This document shows, piece by piece, positions 34,573 through 44,770 of a stretch of 64,000 nucleotides of DNA. This DNA is from Flammeovirga agarivorans (lineage in GTDB: Bacteria; Bacteroidota; Bacteroidia; Cytophagales; Flammeovirgaceae), in contig NZ_JABAIL010000013.1 in NCBI RefSeq assembly GCF_012641475.1, positions 1-64,000 on the forward strand, read 5' to 3'. How positions within the stretch are numbered: position 1 is the stretch's first letter; each line of letters begins with the position of its first letter. The position numbers and the translations under genes are program-made. The notes beneath the pieces are model-generated. The model made no database searches. It was given only the letters and a program-made list of their open reading frames with translations, and had not been told where the DNA came from.

Positions 34573-35643
34573 ATGAATATTAAGTGGCTATCTTGCGTAG
34601 AAAAAGGATGCGGAATAGGAGAGTATTCCGATCAAATGGTCGTTGAACTACTACATCAAAATCAGACGTCAACCTTGTACCGTAAAGGTACTCCAAGTAC
34701 GTATGCTATTGATTACCCTCATCGATCCCTGAGAGGATTAAAAGATTATATCGCACCTTATTATTTATATAAACAACTAAAAAAAATTGATAGTGAGGAC
34801 ACCATATTACATGCAGATAATATTGACGCTTTTACTGCGATACATTGGTCTCAGAAGAAAACCAAGATAAAATGTGTGACTATACACGATGTTATCCCAT
34901 TAATTTATCCTCAGAAAAATCAATGGCAACGGAGATATTATAATTATCAGTTAAAAAGTAGCATCCTGCATAGTGACCAAATATTTACCGTTTCTCATTA
35001 TTCCAAAAATGATCTTATAGCTAAAACAGGTGTAAATGAGAAAAAAGTAAAAGTGATTTACAACGGAATTAATCACGACCAATTAAAACCGGTAAAGAAT
35101 AAAAAAGAAAATGAACGGTTCACCATAAGGTATATTGGAGGCTTAGGTGCTGTACATAAAAATGCAACAGCTCTAATAGAAGTTGCTAAAATTTTAGAAG
35201 AGAAAAATATTGACTTTCTCATGCAAATTGGAAGTGGAAATGCGGCTTTAACACCATTACCTTCATTAGTTGAAAAATATAACTTAAAGAATATTGAGTT
35301 TGTTGGTTATGTGAAGGATGAGGACAAAGCTAGCTTCTTAGGACAGGCTGATTGTTTTCTATTTACTTCTTTATACGAAGGGTTTGGATTTCCACCTTTA
35401 GAAGCTATGGCTTGTGGTACACCTGTTGTTTCTTCAAATGCCGCATCACTAAATGAGATATTACATGATGCCGCCATGCTTACTTCTGCCTCACCATTAG
35501 ATTTAGCTAATAATATAATCAGACTAATAGAATCGAAAGATTTACAAAAAGAATTAGTTGAAAAAGGAATAGAAAGAGCATCTCATTTTACTTGGGAAAA
35601 TTCAGTCAAAACACTTAGAGAGAACTACGATTCTATATTATGA
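34573..35643 (+). CDS. GT4-family glycosyltransferase
   Basis: A 356-aa GT-B fold glycosyltransferase and first gene of the plus-strand polysaccharide operon. The N-terminal GCGIGEYSDQM loop, the TIHDVIPL segment, the RYIGGLGAVHKN strand and the E-x7-E motif EGFGFPPLEAMACGTPVVSS are those of GT4 mannosyl- or galactosyltransferase-like enzymes. It resembles the minus-strand GT4 at 27669-28790 in layout. The start codon of the next gene overlaps its stop codon by 4 nt, so translation is coupled. Confidence 0.9.
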   Translation: MNIKWLSCVEKGCGIGEYSDQMVVELLHQNQTSTLYRKGTPSTYAIDYPHRSLRGLKDYIAPYYLYKQLKKIDSEDTILHADNIDAFTAIHWSQKKTKIKCVTIHDVIPLIYPQKNQWQRRYYNYQLKSSILHSDQIFTVSHYSKNDLIAKTGVNEKKVKVIYNGINHDQLKPVKNKKENERFTIRYIGGLGAVHKNATALIEVAKILEEKNIDFLMQIGSGNAALTPLPSLVEKYNLKNIEFVGYVKDEDKASFLGQADCFLFTSLYEGFGFPPLEAMACGTPVVSSNAASLNEILHDAAMLTSASPLDLANNIIRLIESKDLQKELVEKGIERASHFTWENSVKTLRENYDSIL

Positions 35644-36431
35644 AAACAAATACACCTAAAGACAGATTTTCTTTATCCATCGATCCATCTTGGAGGGTAT
35701 TAGAAATAGGAGGAGGGCATAATCCTCACCCAAGAGCTAACGTTGTTGTTGATAAATATGATAACACAAATAATGGGCATAGAGCAGGAGATATTGTTGT
35801 TCGTAAAGGACAAGAGTTTATTTTAGCAGATGGTGAAAATCTACCATTTGAAGATAACGAGTTCGATTATGTCATTTGCTGTCATGTCATCGAACATGTT
35901 GAGAATCCCACGCAATTTGTAAAGGAAATGACGAGAGTTGGAAAAAGAGGCTACCTAGAAATGCCATCTTTAATGGGAGAATACCTAGTGCCAAAAGGAT
36001 CACATGAATGGGTATTTATGGATATTGATGATACTGTTGTCGGTCTAAAAAAGAATTCCGTTGGACCAATTGGAGAAGATTTAGATTTTGGAGATTTCTT
36101 CCTTTACTACCTTCAAAGAGAGTCGATTGCTTTCAAATTATTAATTGAAACTTATCCCAATATCTTAACTGTTCGATACGAATGGGAAGATTCTCTTGCT
36201 ATAGAAATGAATCCAACCGATGAAAAAGTAAGAGACTATTTCCATGGTGCATGGACCAAAGAACAAATTCTTAATCAGTTCCCAAAAAGGACATTAAAAC
36301 AAGAACTATCTGTTTTCTTTAATGCATTTATGCATCTCACCAGAGCCATGTTCTCGAAAATAATTACAGGACAACGATTAAGAAAATTAGACAATAGTAT
36401 AGGGTTGAACACTCAAAAAGTGAAATCATGA
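35640..36431 (+). CDS. SAM-dependent methyltransferase (class I)
   Basis: A 263-aa Rossmann-fold methyltransferase of the Methyltransf_11 kind. Motif I reads VLEIGGGHNPHP (residues about 20-31), the acidic loop VVDKYD follows, ADGENLPFEDNEFDYVICCHVIEHVENP is the diagnostic motif III/post-II region, and a helical C-terminal addition (about 195-263) is present. Inside this glycosyltransferase operon it probably methylates a sugar of the repeat unit or caps the growing chain. Both ends overlap neighbours by 4 nt. Confidence 0.85.
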   Translation: MKTNTPKDRFSLSIDPSWRVLEIGGGHNPHPRANVVVDKYDNTNNGHRAGDIVVRKGQEFILADGENLPFEDNEFDYVICCHVIEHVENPTQFVKEMTRVGKRGYLEMPSLMGEYLVPKGSHEWVFMDIDDTVVGLKKNSVGPIGEDLDFGDFFLYYLQRESIAFKLLIETYPNILTVRYEWEDSLAIEMNPTDEKVRDYFHGAWTKEQILNQFPKRTLKQELSVFFNAFMHLTRAMFSKIITGQRLRKLDNSIGLNTQKVKS

Positions 36432-37324
36432 AAATCAGTGTCATTGTTCCTACACATAATAGGGAAGAATTGGTCTTATATTTAGCGAAATCACTTGCTG
36501 AACAAAATTACCCTAAAGAGGATTATGAGGTTTTCATTGTCTGTGATGGCTGTATTGATAATACTGTAGCTTTATTAGATGAAAATTACGGTCAACTTAA
36601 TAATTGGACTATTTTATCGATCAATCAATCTGGTCCGGCAAAAGCTAGAAATACAGGTGCTCAATTAGCCAATGGTAAGATATTAGCATTCACTGATGAT
36701 GATTGTATTGCAGACCCCAATTGGTTAAAAGCTATTTCAGAAGCTTTTGATAGTGATGAAAACCTGATAGGTATCGAAGGGTTAACATTTACGGATAATA
36801 AAAATGTGACACCTCTCACACATCAAATTGAAAATTTAAATGGCAATCCAGCATTACCGACTTGTAATGCAGCTTATTTAAAAAGTACGTTTGAAGAGTT
36901 ACAAGGCTTTGATGAATCTTTCCCTTATGCTCATAATGAAGATGCCGATTTTGCATGGCGACTGAAAGAAAAAGGGAAGGTGATCTTTTTAGACAGCATG
37001 AAAATTTATCATCCTCCACGAATGGAAAGTCTATCCAAATTAAAAGGGAGAATGAAAATATTAGAGAGTGAATTTCCTCTTTACTATAAAAACCCATTTC
37101 TGTATAAAAAGTATAGAAATACCAATCCCTGGAGAACTATTTATATTGAAGTGTTTCTCTATCACCAATTGATGTTTCTAAAACATGTTTTAGGTTTTTT
37201 CAGACGACCAAAAACCTTAAGTAAGGGACTCTCTTTAGTAGTTTCTTGGTGGGTAAATTTAATCGTACTATTTCCTTCATTCTTAAGAATGGATCAAAAA
37301 TATAAAAAGCAGTTTTCTTCATGA
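36428..37324 (+). CDS. GT2-family glycosyltransferase
   Basis: A 298-aa GT-A fold enzyme. It starts VIVPTHNREELVLYLAKSL, has the metal-binding FTDDDCIADPN (DxD) near residue 88 and a HNEDADFAWRL motif near 179-188 providing the catalytic base. Two or three hydrophobic stretches after residue 235 suggest C-terminal membrane attachment. It transfers one sugar in the assembly of the repeat unit. Overlaps by 4 nt on both sides show an unbroken operon. Confidence 0.88.
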   Translation: MKISVIVPTHNREELVLYLAKSLAEQNYPKEDYEVFIVCDGCIDNTVALLDENYGQLNNWTILSINQSGPAKARNTGAQLANGKILAFTDDDCIADPNWLKAISEAFDSDENLIGIEGLTFTDNKNVTPLTHQIENLNGNPALPTCNAAYLKSTFEELQGFDESFPYAHNEDADFAWRLKEKGKVIFLDSMKIYHPPRMESLSKLKGRMKILESEFPLYYKNPFLYKKYRNTNPWRTIYIEVFLYHQLMFLKHVLGFFRRPKTLSKGLSLVVSWWVNLIVLFPSFLRMDQKYKKQFSS

Positions 37325-38508
37325 GCAATAAAACACCCATAGTGATGCAAGGGCTCACCCGTTTTGACGAAAAATACGGAGCAACTTCCTTATTTTTAGC
37401 AAAAGAATGGGCTAAGGATCGTATGGTATTTTATATTGATCATCCTTTTACCTACAAAGATAAATTATCCAGTCATCTAAAGCACTCGTTAAAAGTTAGG
37501 TCATCAATTCTTGAAGGTAGGAACTTGTTTTTGCAACCTTATACTGAATTACCTCAGTTTATCAATATAACCCCTAACATTGTATACCCAATTAATTTTC
37601 TTTCTGAAGGTTCTCTATATAAATTCTTAAAGCAGAAGAATCTAAAACAGATTGAAAAAAGTGTAATGAAGGTATTGAAATACTTTGGGGTGACTGATTT
37701 TTATTATATCAATTCATTCAATCCCGTATATAATATCATTTCAAAAACCTTTGTACCTAAAAAAACTATCTATCACTGTGTTGATCTTATATCAGGAGAA
37801 AGATATATAGCAAAACATGGTATAAAGGCAGAGGTTAAAGCTGTAGCAAAAGCAGATCAGGTGATTACTACTTCAGATCAATTGAAAGATCGATTAAGTA
37901 AATTAAATTCGAAAACGGAAGTTGTTCATAATGGTGCTGATTTCTCTCATTTTCAATTAGATGAATACCCTTATCCCGAGGAATATTCAAAATTAGGTGA
38001 AGAACGTTTAAAAGTGGTCTATGTAGGAAATCTAGGTCTAAGGATTAATTATCAATTGATTAAAAGTATTGCATTAAAACATACAGATATCGATTTTATA
38101 TTTATCGGCCCTATTAATGAAAGAGAGTTTGAAGGAGAAGATTTAGTACCGATCACTAATATTCATTTTCTAGGAGCAAGACCCTCCTCAGCTGTTCCTA
38201 ACTTTATTTACCATGCAGATATATGTATGATTCCATTTGTCATCAATGATTTAACATCATGTATCTATCCACTAAAAATTAATGAATATTTCAGTATCGG
38301 TAAACCAGTTATTAGTACAGAATTCACCAATCTGAGTTCTTTTCAAGACTTATTGTATACTTTTTCAGATGTCAAATCTTTCGAAAAAGCAATCCTTGAA
38401 ATCAAACAAGAGAATATTGAAAAAGGAAGTCGAAGAAAAGAATTCGCAGAGAATAATGATTGGTCGAATAAAGCGAGAACATTTCTTGAAATCATAGAAA
38501 ATGATTAG
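37321..38508 (+). CDS. GT-B glycosyltransferase (TuaH/GT4-like)
   Basis: A 395-aa GT-B fold protein. The C-terminal half has the pattern VVYVGNLGLRINYQLIKSI, FIGP, and a KINEYFSIGKPVIST region, as in group-1 glycosyltransferases. The N-terminal half is divergent, as is common in capsule clusters. There is no signal peptide. It overlaps the preceding gene by 4 nt and the following acetyltransferase gene by 8 nt. Donor and acceptor cannot be read from sequence. Confidence 0.8.
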   Translation: MSNKTPIVMQGLTRFDEKYGATSLFLAKEWAKDRMVFYIDHPFTYKDKLSSHLKHSLKVRSSILEGRNLFLQPYTELPQFINITPNIVYPINFLSEGSLYKFLKQKNLKQIEKSVMKVLKYFGVTDFYYINSFNPVYNIISKTFVPKKTIYHCVDLISGERYIAKHGIKAEVKAVAKADQVITTSDQLKDRLSKLNSKTEVVHNGADFSHFQLDEYPYPEEYSKLGEERLKVVYVGNLGLRINYQLIKSIALKHTDIDFIFIGPINEREFEGEDLVPITNIHFLGARPSSAVPNFIYHADICMIPFVINDLTSCIYPLKINEYFSIGKPVISTEFTNLSSFQDLLYTFSDVKSFEKAILEIKQENIEKGSRRKEFAENNDWSNKARTFLEIIEND

Positions 38509-39121
38509 TGCATTAAAAAATATTGTCACCCAAAACAACAGCTTAAAACAGTTTATTCATTCGTTAATTGTCAGCAATTATCGTCCTCGTTTATGGGTAC
38601 GATTATTCTGGAATCCTTTTGTTCATACTATTGCATTTTCGTCGACTATACGATGGTCTGTAAGAAGGGATTTGTTTCCTTTCAATGCTTTTAAAGTTGG
38701 ACATAATACCATCATTGAAAGTAGGGTAACTTTAAATAATGCTGTTGGAGATCTTGAAGTAGGGGACAATTGTGTTATTGGAATAGGCAATACTATTATT
38801 GGTCCAGTAGAGATTGGAAATGATGTGATCCTTGCACAGAATATTGTTATCTCAGCGTTAAATCACAATTATGAAAACCCCGAGCAACCTATTGTGGACC
38901 AAGGAGTCAATACCAAAAAAATACAAATAAAAAGTGAAGCTTGGATAGGAGCAAATGTTGTCATTGTACCAGGCGTAACTATTGGCAAACATTCGGTTAT
39001 CGGAGCAGGGTCTGTCGTTACAAAATCAGTTCCTGATTATCATATAGCTGTTGGTAACCCTGCCAAATTAGTAAAACGTTTCAATTTCGGAACACAAAAA
39101 TGGGAGAAAATTCATGAGTAA
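38501..39121 (+). CDS. Hexapeptide-repeat O-acetyltransferase (WcaF-like)
   Basis: A 206-aa left-handed beta-helix acyltransferase. Hexapeptide repeats begin near residue 70 (IGIGNTIIGPVEIGND) and continue to WIGANVVIVPGVTIGKHSVIGAGSVVTKSVPDY, with the catalytic His region SALNHNYENP at about 120-129. This layout is that of maltose/galactoside/colanic-acid acetyltransferases, which use acetyl-CoA to acetylate sugars. It therefore likely O-acetylates the exopolysaccharide. It overlaps both neighbours by 8 nt. Confidence 0.88.
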   Translation: MISALKNIVTQNNSLKQFIHSLIVSNYRPRLWVRLFWNPFVHTIAFSSTIRWSVRRDLFPFNAFKVGHNTIIESRVTLNNAVGDLEVGDNCVIGIGNTIIGPVEIGNDVILAQNIVISALNHNYENPEQPIVDQGVNTKKIQIKSEAWIGANVVIVPGVTIGKHSVIGAGSVVTKSVPDYHIAVGNPAKLVKRFNFGTQKWEKIHE

Positions 39122-40040
39122 ATTGGTATCAATAATCACAGTAAATTATAAGAATAATGCAGTTACTCTAGATTTATTACATTCTATAGTTGGACTAAAT
39201 CGGAACGATCTTGAGGTAATTGTTGTTGAGCTTGGAAGCCAAAATTTTGATCCATCCATCTATCAAGCGATCATAAGTGATATTGTAGTTATACATAATA
39301 AAGAAAATCTAGGATTTTCAGCGGGAAACAATTTAGGTATTACTAAAGCTTCAGGAGAATTTTTGTATCTTGTTAATAACGATACGATACTACTTAGAAA
39401 TAGTATAGACCCATTAATCAAAATATTAAATGACGATCCAACGATTGGAATCGTCAGTCCTAAAATAAAATACTATGATGAACCTAATACAATACAGTAC
39501 GCAGGATATACCCTAGTGGATACCCTGACTGGAAGAAATAAAACTATTGGAGAATATGCAAAAGATAACCCTGAATACAACCACTCCTATGAGGTAGGCT
39601 TTATTCATGGTGCGGCCATGATGACTAAAAAAGAGTACATCTCAAAAGTCGGATTGATGCCACTTGACTACTTTCTATATTATGAAGAATTGGCTTGGTC
39701 AGATTGTTTTCATAAACAAGGTTTAAAAACTTATTATGAAGGTAATGCTGAAATTCTACACAAAGAATCCATGAGTGTTGGAAAGAACAGTCCTTTGAAA
39801 GAATATTTTATTTTCAGAAATCGATTGTTGTTTATGAAGCATTATACTTCCTCAACACAGTTCCCCATCTTCTTTATATTTATTTCAATTTTCTCACTAC
39901 CGAAACGTTATTTCTCATTGTTATTTCAATCCAATACCAAAAACTTAAGGAAAGCTTTATTAACGGGATACACAGATGCGATATCATATTTAATCAATAC
40001 CAAAAACCATATTCCCGATAAAGGATTGAAATTTCTATAA
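39114..40040 (+). CDS. GT2-family glycosyltransferase (rhamnosyltransferase-like)
   Basis: A 308-aa GT-A enzyme. Motifs are SIITVNYKNN at the start, GNNLGITKA and YLVNNDTILL (metal site), GAAMMTKKEYI and YEELAWSDC (base). Such sequences resemble dTDP-rhamnosyltransferases acting on lipid-linked glycans. The C-terminal 60 residues have amphipathic, membrane-peripheral character. It overlaps the acetyltransferase gene by 8 nt and precedes the next GT2 gene by 12 nt. Confidence 0.88.
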   Translation: MSKLVSIITVNYKNNAVTLDLLHSIVGLNRNDLEVIVVELGSQNFDPSIYQAIISDIVVIHNKENLGFSAGNNLGITKASGEFLYLVNNDTILLRNSIDPLIKILNDDPTIGIVSPKIKYYDEPNTIQYAGYTLVDTLTGRNKTIGEYAKDNPEYNHSYEVGFIHGAAMMTKKEYISKVGLMPLDYFLYYEELAWSDCFHKQGLKTYYEGNAEILHKESMSVGKNSPLKEYFIFRNRLLFMKHYTSSTQFPIFFIFISIFSLPKRYFSLLFQSNTKNLRKALLTGYTDAISYLINTKNHIPDKGLKFL

Positions 40041-40052
40041 TATTTAAACCTA

Positions 40053-41246
40053 ATGTTAGACTCACTCATCACTTACTTTTTCTGGGCAAGCTTATTTGTC
40101 GTAGTTTATTCTATTATTGGCTATCCAATAGTGTTATATGCTCTTGTGCTTATTAAAAGAACCTTTGGCACATCTAAAACTTTAACCTTAGATAAAATAG
40201 AGTTTACTGAAAAAGTAGCCGTCGTTATCCCATGTTATAACGAATCAGACATCATTGAAGAGAAAGTCTACAATACGCTATCACTCGACTACCCAAAAGA
40301 ATTACTAAAGATCTACGTTGTTGCAGATGGTAGTACAGACAATACTTCAAAAGTTATACAAAACTTACAACACAACGGAATTGATATACATTATTTCTAT
40401 GACAAGAAGAGAGCAGGAAAATCAGCTGCTATCAATAGAGTCATCAATAAGGTAAAGGAAGAAATTACTGTATGTACTGATGCCAATACTTTATTGAACA
40501 GAACGGCAATTAAGGAAATCATCAAAAACTTTAAAGACAAGAAAGTCGGATGTGTTTGTGGTGAAAAAAGAGTACTTCAGGAAGCAGGCGATGTGGCTTC
40601 ATCTGGAGAAGGTGCTTATTGGAAATACGAATCATTCCTAAAGAAATTAGATGCTGAACTTACATCTGTAATGGGTGGAGCAGGAGAACTAATTGCTTTT
40701 AGAACTAATGTATATCCACAGATTCCTAAAAAGATCATTTTAGATGATTTCTACCTTTCAATGAAAATCTTATTACAAGGATATAAAGTGGCCTACGAGC
40801 CTAAGGCTTTTGCTTCTGAGAAAGCATCGGTCTCGGTTAGAGAGGAAATGAAGCGAAAAATTAGAATCGCTGCAGGTGGTTTTCAAATTATATTTACACT
40901 GCTGCCTCTATTCAATATTTTCAAAAGAGGAATGGTCACTTTTCAGTATGTATCACATAGAGTATTAAGATGGTTATTTGTTCCCTTCGCTCTACCGTTG
41001 ATATACATTGCAAACTTTTATTTAATGGTTTTTGTTAATCCTTTATACAGTTTACTGTTTTTAGGGCAAACACTAATGTACACTATTGCATTCATAATCC
41101 ATTCAATAAAAAGAAAAACAAAACCATACAAAGTATTCATGTTGCCCTACTACTATGCAATTATGAATTACTGTGCATTGCTAGGTTTCTTCAGATACTT
41201 ATCCGGTACCCAATCTTCAGTTTGGGATAAAGCAATCAGAAAATAA
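40053..41246 (+). CDS. Processive-type membrane GT2 glycosyltransferase
   Basis: A 397-aa membrane glycosyltransferase. It has one N-terminal helix (about 6-28), then VVIPCYNESDIIEEKV, VADGSTDN, CTDANTLL, the acceptor-site ILDDFYLSMKI and KRKIRIAAGGFQI (in place of QxxRW), then about four C-terminal helices. The domain order is that of cellulose or hyaluronan synthase-like enzymes that both polymerise and translocate. It could thus extend a backbone independently of a flippase. The next gene starts one base after its stop codon. Confidence 0.85.
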   Translation: MLDSLITYFFWASLFVVVYSIIGYPIVLYALVLIKRTFGTSKTLTLDKIEFTEKVAVVIPCYNESDIIEEKVYNTLSLDYPKELLKIYVVADGSTDNTSKVIQNLQHNGIDIHYFYDKKRAGKSAAINRVINKVKEEITVCTDANTLLNRTAIKEIIKNFKDKKVGCVCGEKRVLQEAGDVASSGEGAYWKYESFLKKLDAELTSVMGGAGELIAFRTNVYPQIPKKIILDDFYLSMKILLQGYKVAYEPKAFASEKASVSVREEMKRKIRIAAGGFQIIFTLLPLFNIFKRGMVTFQYVSHRVLRWLFVPFALPLIYIANFYLMVFVNPLYSLLFLGQTLMYTIAFIIHSIKRKTKPYKVFMLPYYYAIMNYCALLGFFRYLSGTQSSVWDKAIRK

Positions 41247-41247
41247 G

Positions 41248-43842
41248 ATGAAAAATAAAACTTACATATGGCTCTTACCACTAATATTTATAGGACTTTG
41301 CAGTAGTGCATATATCTTCACTACCTATTCATACCTTGTATTGGGTGATAATCCTAATGCTGGACAAGCATGGAATAATGATGGACGACCGGAAGGTACT
41401 TATGTTGTATCAACTCGTCTTACACCACCAGCTGAAAGTGCAGAATTGTTCCAGTATATTTACGATACAATCTCTATTGCTACAGAGGCTTTTATTGAGG
41501 AACACAATAGAAACTTTTTAGTAGTAGAAACAGGTGCAGTTTATATCACTTTAGGGTTCGAAGATGCCGATTGGTTTAATACCTTAGGCTTCTACACTTA
41601 CCCACATAATGATCCACCCGAGAGCATTGCTGATATAGAAAATACAAAAACAATTGTTTTCCCTAAATTGGATACTGAAAACACAATAAACAATGGTTTT
41701 CAGTTATACCTTGGAGATTACACTGCGGGTACTGTAATTGGCTTTTTCCTAGTTTCACAGGGTTGGGACCATACTGCTCCGGATAAAGTTTCTGCTATAG
41801 TTGATGGTCGATATACACTCTATTCAAACAGTGATTTGAACGAAGGAGTTGTTGATCCAGATGGTACAGAAATCGGATTCCTGACTCACTCAGTAGTTGT
41901 AGCCAACAGAAGAACAACAGAAAGAGATTTCTTATTATGTTTTGAAGATGATATTGAGAATGCAGATTACGATTATAACGATGCTGTTTTCTTTGTTCAC
42001 TCATCACCTGAAAATGCAATTATTACATTTAACGGAGAGGTGAATGAACAAATTGTAGCAAGAGATACAACCATTACATTATCATTAAACCAAACATCTA
42101 CTGTACCAATTACAACACTGATAGAAGATGAAGTACCGGAAGATGCTGTGATTACAATTACATCCATCTCAGACCCTATGCTAACGACAACACAAGATTT
42201 ACCTAGTATTTCTGTGTTGGGAGAGGATACAAATATTGGTACGGATACCATTTTCTATACAGCCTGTGATCTAGGCTTTCCTCAAACTTGTGATGATGGT
42301 ATGATCATCGTAACGACAAGTGATCAGAATGAACCTCCAGTAGCTAGAGATAGTGTATTGATTGATTTTGATGACCCTTTGTTTATCAATGGAATTACTG
42401 TGGCCGATCTCGCTACTGATCCAGATGATAATCTAGATTTATCTACAATTGCTATTTTAAGTGATGTTGATTCTAACTTAAATCTAACGATCACAGGTGG
42501 AACGATTACTTTTGCACCAAACCAAGATTATTCTGGCCCTGATTTCATACTATATAGAATTTGTGATTTAGGATCACCCGTGTATTGTGATGTTGGATCA
42601 TTTATTATTGGAGGGAACGATGGCCCTATAGCCAATCCAGATGAAATCGATATTTATGCAGGAGAAGGAGTTATTATGGATGTATTGGGTAATGATACTC
42701 CAGGTAGTTCTCCATTAGATCCGGAAACCCTTACTATCATTTCAAAACCAGATGACAATACTGCAACTGTAAATGTGGTAGACGGAAAAATTGAAAATGT
42801 ACCTCATCCAGATTTTACAGGTCCTTATGAAATAATCTATGAGATTTGTGACAGTGGTACTCCAACACTTTGTGACACCTCTACAATAACAGTCAATGTT
42901 GTAGATCCACAAGGAGATGAAGTGATTGATAGATCAAATATTCCTCCTTTAGCTCTAAACGACTCCGTAGTAACCAATGTAAATACAGCGATTTCTATCG
43001 AGATCAATAATAATGACTCTGATGAAGATGGTATTATTGTTCATGATTATTCATATATCGTAAAGCCACCATTAAGGGGTGAAGCTACATTAAATGTCTT
43101 CGTCAATAATGGGCAATCCATCCCAATTATCAATTACACTCCTAATGAAGGGTTTACAGGATTGGATGTCCTATCATACAGAGTATATGATGATGGAGAC
43201 CCACATTTATCGGACGATGCGTTAGCACTTATCTTTATTACTGAAGATGGAGTAACCATAACTACTAATAATGATACCTTATGGGTAGATACAATTTATG
43301 TATCACCTTCTCAGGAAAGTTGTTTTTCTATTGCCAATAAACTTGCTGAAGAAAACTCAACTTTAAACGTTACATCAAATATTATCAATGTCTATCCTAA
43401 AAAAGAAGGTGCTTCCTTAAATTATTCGGATTCTGTGATCTGTTATCAAGCACCTGAAAATATGGAAGGAACAGATCATGTCTATTATACTATCTGTGAT
43501 GCTTGGGGTACTTGCCAGCAAGGGTTACTAGTTATAATAGAAGGGGATGGAACACCAAAATATGAAGAACCTCTACTTACTTTCTATTCGGGCTTTTCTC
43601 CGAATGGAGACCAATTAAATGATGCATTTGTAATCGAAGGAATAGGTGGATATCCGGACAATGATATCACGATTTATAACCGTTGGGGACAACCTGTATA
43701 TAAAGGCAACGGTTACGACAACACATGGAATGGTAATAACCAGAATAATGAACCATTACCAGACGGAACCTACTACTACATTTTAAAAGTAAGAACTCCT
43801 TACGAATTCAATTACAACGGCTATGTAGTAATTAAAAGATAA
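41248..43842 (+). CDS. T9SS type B cargo protein with DUF4114 and Ig-like repeats
   Basis: An 864-aa secreted protein. After a signal-like hydrophobic start (about 7-27) it has an N-terminal region of unknown fold, a DUF4114-like motif (LLCFEDDIENADYDYNDAVFF near residue 230), and several cadherin/bacterial Ig-like repeats (about 255-760; NDTPG and NNDSDEDG are calcium-binding-like turns). The C-terminal domain (about 775-864) is the gliding-motility-type sorting signal: YSGFSPNGDQLNDAFVIEGI, IYNRWGQPVYK, WNG, LPDGTYYYIL and NGYVVIKR. That is a T9SS type B signal. It is probably a surface adhesin. PorP/SprF and OmpA genes follow directly, 8 and 2 nt apart, as often seen for type B cargo. Confidence 0.88.
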   Translation: MKNKTYIWLLPLIFIGLCSSAYIFTTYSYLVLGDNPNAGQAWNNDGRPEGTYVVSTRLTPPAESAELFQYIYDTISIATEAFIEEHNRNFLVVETGAVYITLGFEDADWFNTLGFYTYPHNDPPESIADIENTKTIVFPKLDTENTINNGFQLYLGDYTAGTVIGFFLVSQGWDHTAPDKVSAIVDGRYTLYSNSDLNEGVVDPDGTEIGFLTHSVVVANRRTTERDFLLCFEDDIENADYDYNDAVFFVHSSPENAIITFNGEVNEQIVARDTTITLSLNQTSTVPITTLIEDEVPEDAVITITSISDPMLTTTQDLPSISVLGEDTNIGTDTIFYTACDLGFPQTCDDGMIIVTTSDQNEPPVARDSVLIDFDDPLFINGITVADLATDPDDNLDLSTIAILSDVDSNLNLTITGGTITFAPNQDYSGPDFILYRICDLGSPVYCDVGSFIIGGNDGPIANPDEIDIYAGEGVIMDVLGNDTPGSSPLDPETLTIISKPDDNTATVNVVDGKIENVPHPDFTGPYEIIYEICDSGTPTLCDTSTITVNVVDPQGDEVIDRSNIPPLALNDSVVTNVNTAISIEINNNDSDEDGIIVHDYSYIVKPPLRGEATLNVFVNNGQSIPIINYTPNEGFTGLDVLSYRVYDDGDPHLSDDALALIFITEDGVTITTNNDTLWVDTIYVSPSQESCFSIANKLAEENSTLNVTSNIINVYPKKEGASLNYSDSVICYQAPENMEGTDHVYYTICDAWGTCQQGLLVIIEGDGTPKYEEPLLTFYSGFSPNGDQLNDAFVIEGIGGYPDNDITIYNRWGQPVYKGNGYDNTWNGNNQNNEPLPDGTYYYILKVRTPYEFNYNGYVVIKR

Positions 43843-43850
43843 TAATTCGT

Positions 43851-44768
43851 ATGAAAAAACTACTCATCTTCTGTTTATTTTGCTTTGGGATAACAGAAGC
43901 CATAGGTCAGCAAATGCCTATGTTCTCACAATATGCTTACAACACACTAGCGATTAACCCTGCTTTTGCTGGAACAAAAGATGGGGTAGATGCCACTATG
44001 CTTTTTAGAAAACAGTGGACTGATTATGAAGGTGCTCCTTCGACGGTGAATTTTTCTGCCAATTCTGCAATTGCCAAAGGTAAAATGGGAGTAGGGCTAA
44101 ATTTCGTCAATGATAAAATTGGTATTTCAACCAATAATACTGTGCAAGGAGCTTTTTCATACATTACGCCTATTACACCTGACATCACTATGTCATTAGG
44201 TATGTATCTTTCTTTATTAAACTTCAAACACGATTGGGGTGACTTAAGAATACAACATACCAATGATCCCGTTTTTGGTACAGAAAGCGAATCTATTTCT
44301 CAATTTAATACTGGTTTTGGTATCTACTTTTATAGCGACCGATTCTATTTTAGTTTTTCTGTTCCTAGTATTCTTGAGGTAAGTATGACAAAGACAGATG
44401 GTGATAATAATTTATATAGAAGACACTTTTTTGTAAAAGGTGGTGTACATTTCAATTTATCAAACCATATTGATTTTGTACCATCTGTTTTATTAAAAAA
44501 AGTAACCAACTCTAATTTACAGGCTGATGTAACAGCTACTTTTATTTTCCAAAAAATGCTTTGGGTAGGAGCATCATACAGAACTGAAGACGGGTTTGCA
44601 ATTATGTCACAAGTTGTTCTAAAAGATAGATTTAGAATTGGTTATGCTTACGACTACCCAAATACTGAAATACAAAACCATACCTCTGGTACACATGAAA
44701 TATTATTAGGAATTAATTTCCCTACGAAGAATAATAACTCAATTATTACCAGTCCAAGATATTTTTAA
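43851..44768 (+). CDS. PorP/SprF-family T9SS outer-membrane protein
   Basis: A 305-aa outer-membrane beta-barrel of the PorP/SprF family (TIGR03519-like). The mature N-terminus, PMFSQYAYNTLAINPAFAGT, and the later FRKQWTDYEGAPSTVNFSAN are the family hallmarks; a signal peptide at residues 1-19 precedes them. PorP/SprF proteins dock particular type B cargo proteins to the cell surface, so this copy most probably serves the adhesin encoded just upstream. The start codon is 8 nt after that gene. Confidence 0.92.
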   Translation: MKKLLIFCLFCFGITEAIGQQMPMFSQYAYNTLAINPAFAGTKDGVDATMLFRKQWTDYEGAPSTVNFSANSAIAKGKMGVGLNFVNDKIGISTNNTVQGAFSYITPITPDITMSLGMYLSLLNFKHDWGDLRIQHTNDPVFGTESESISQFNTGFGIYFYSDRFYFSFSVPSILEVSMTKTDGDNNLYRRHFFVKGGVHFNLSNHIDFVPSVLLKKVTNSNLQADVTATFIFQKMLWVGASYRTEDGFAIMSQVVLKDRFRIGYAYDYPNTEIQNHTSGTHEILLGINFPTKNNNSIITSPRYF

Positions 44769-44770
44769 AG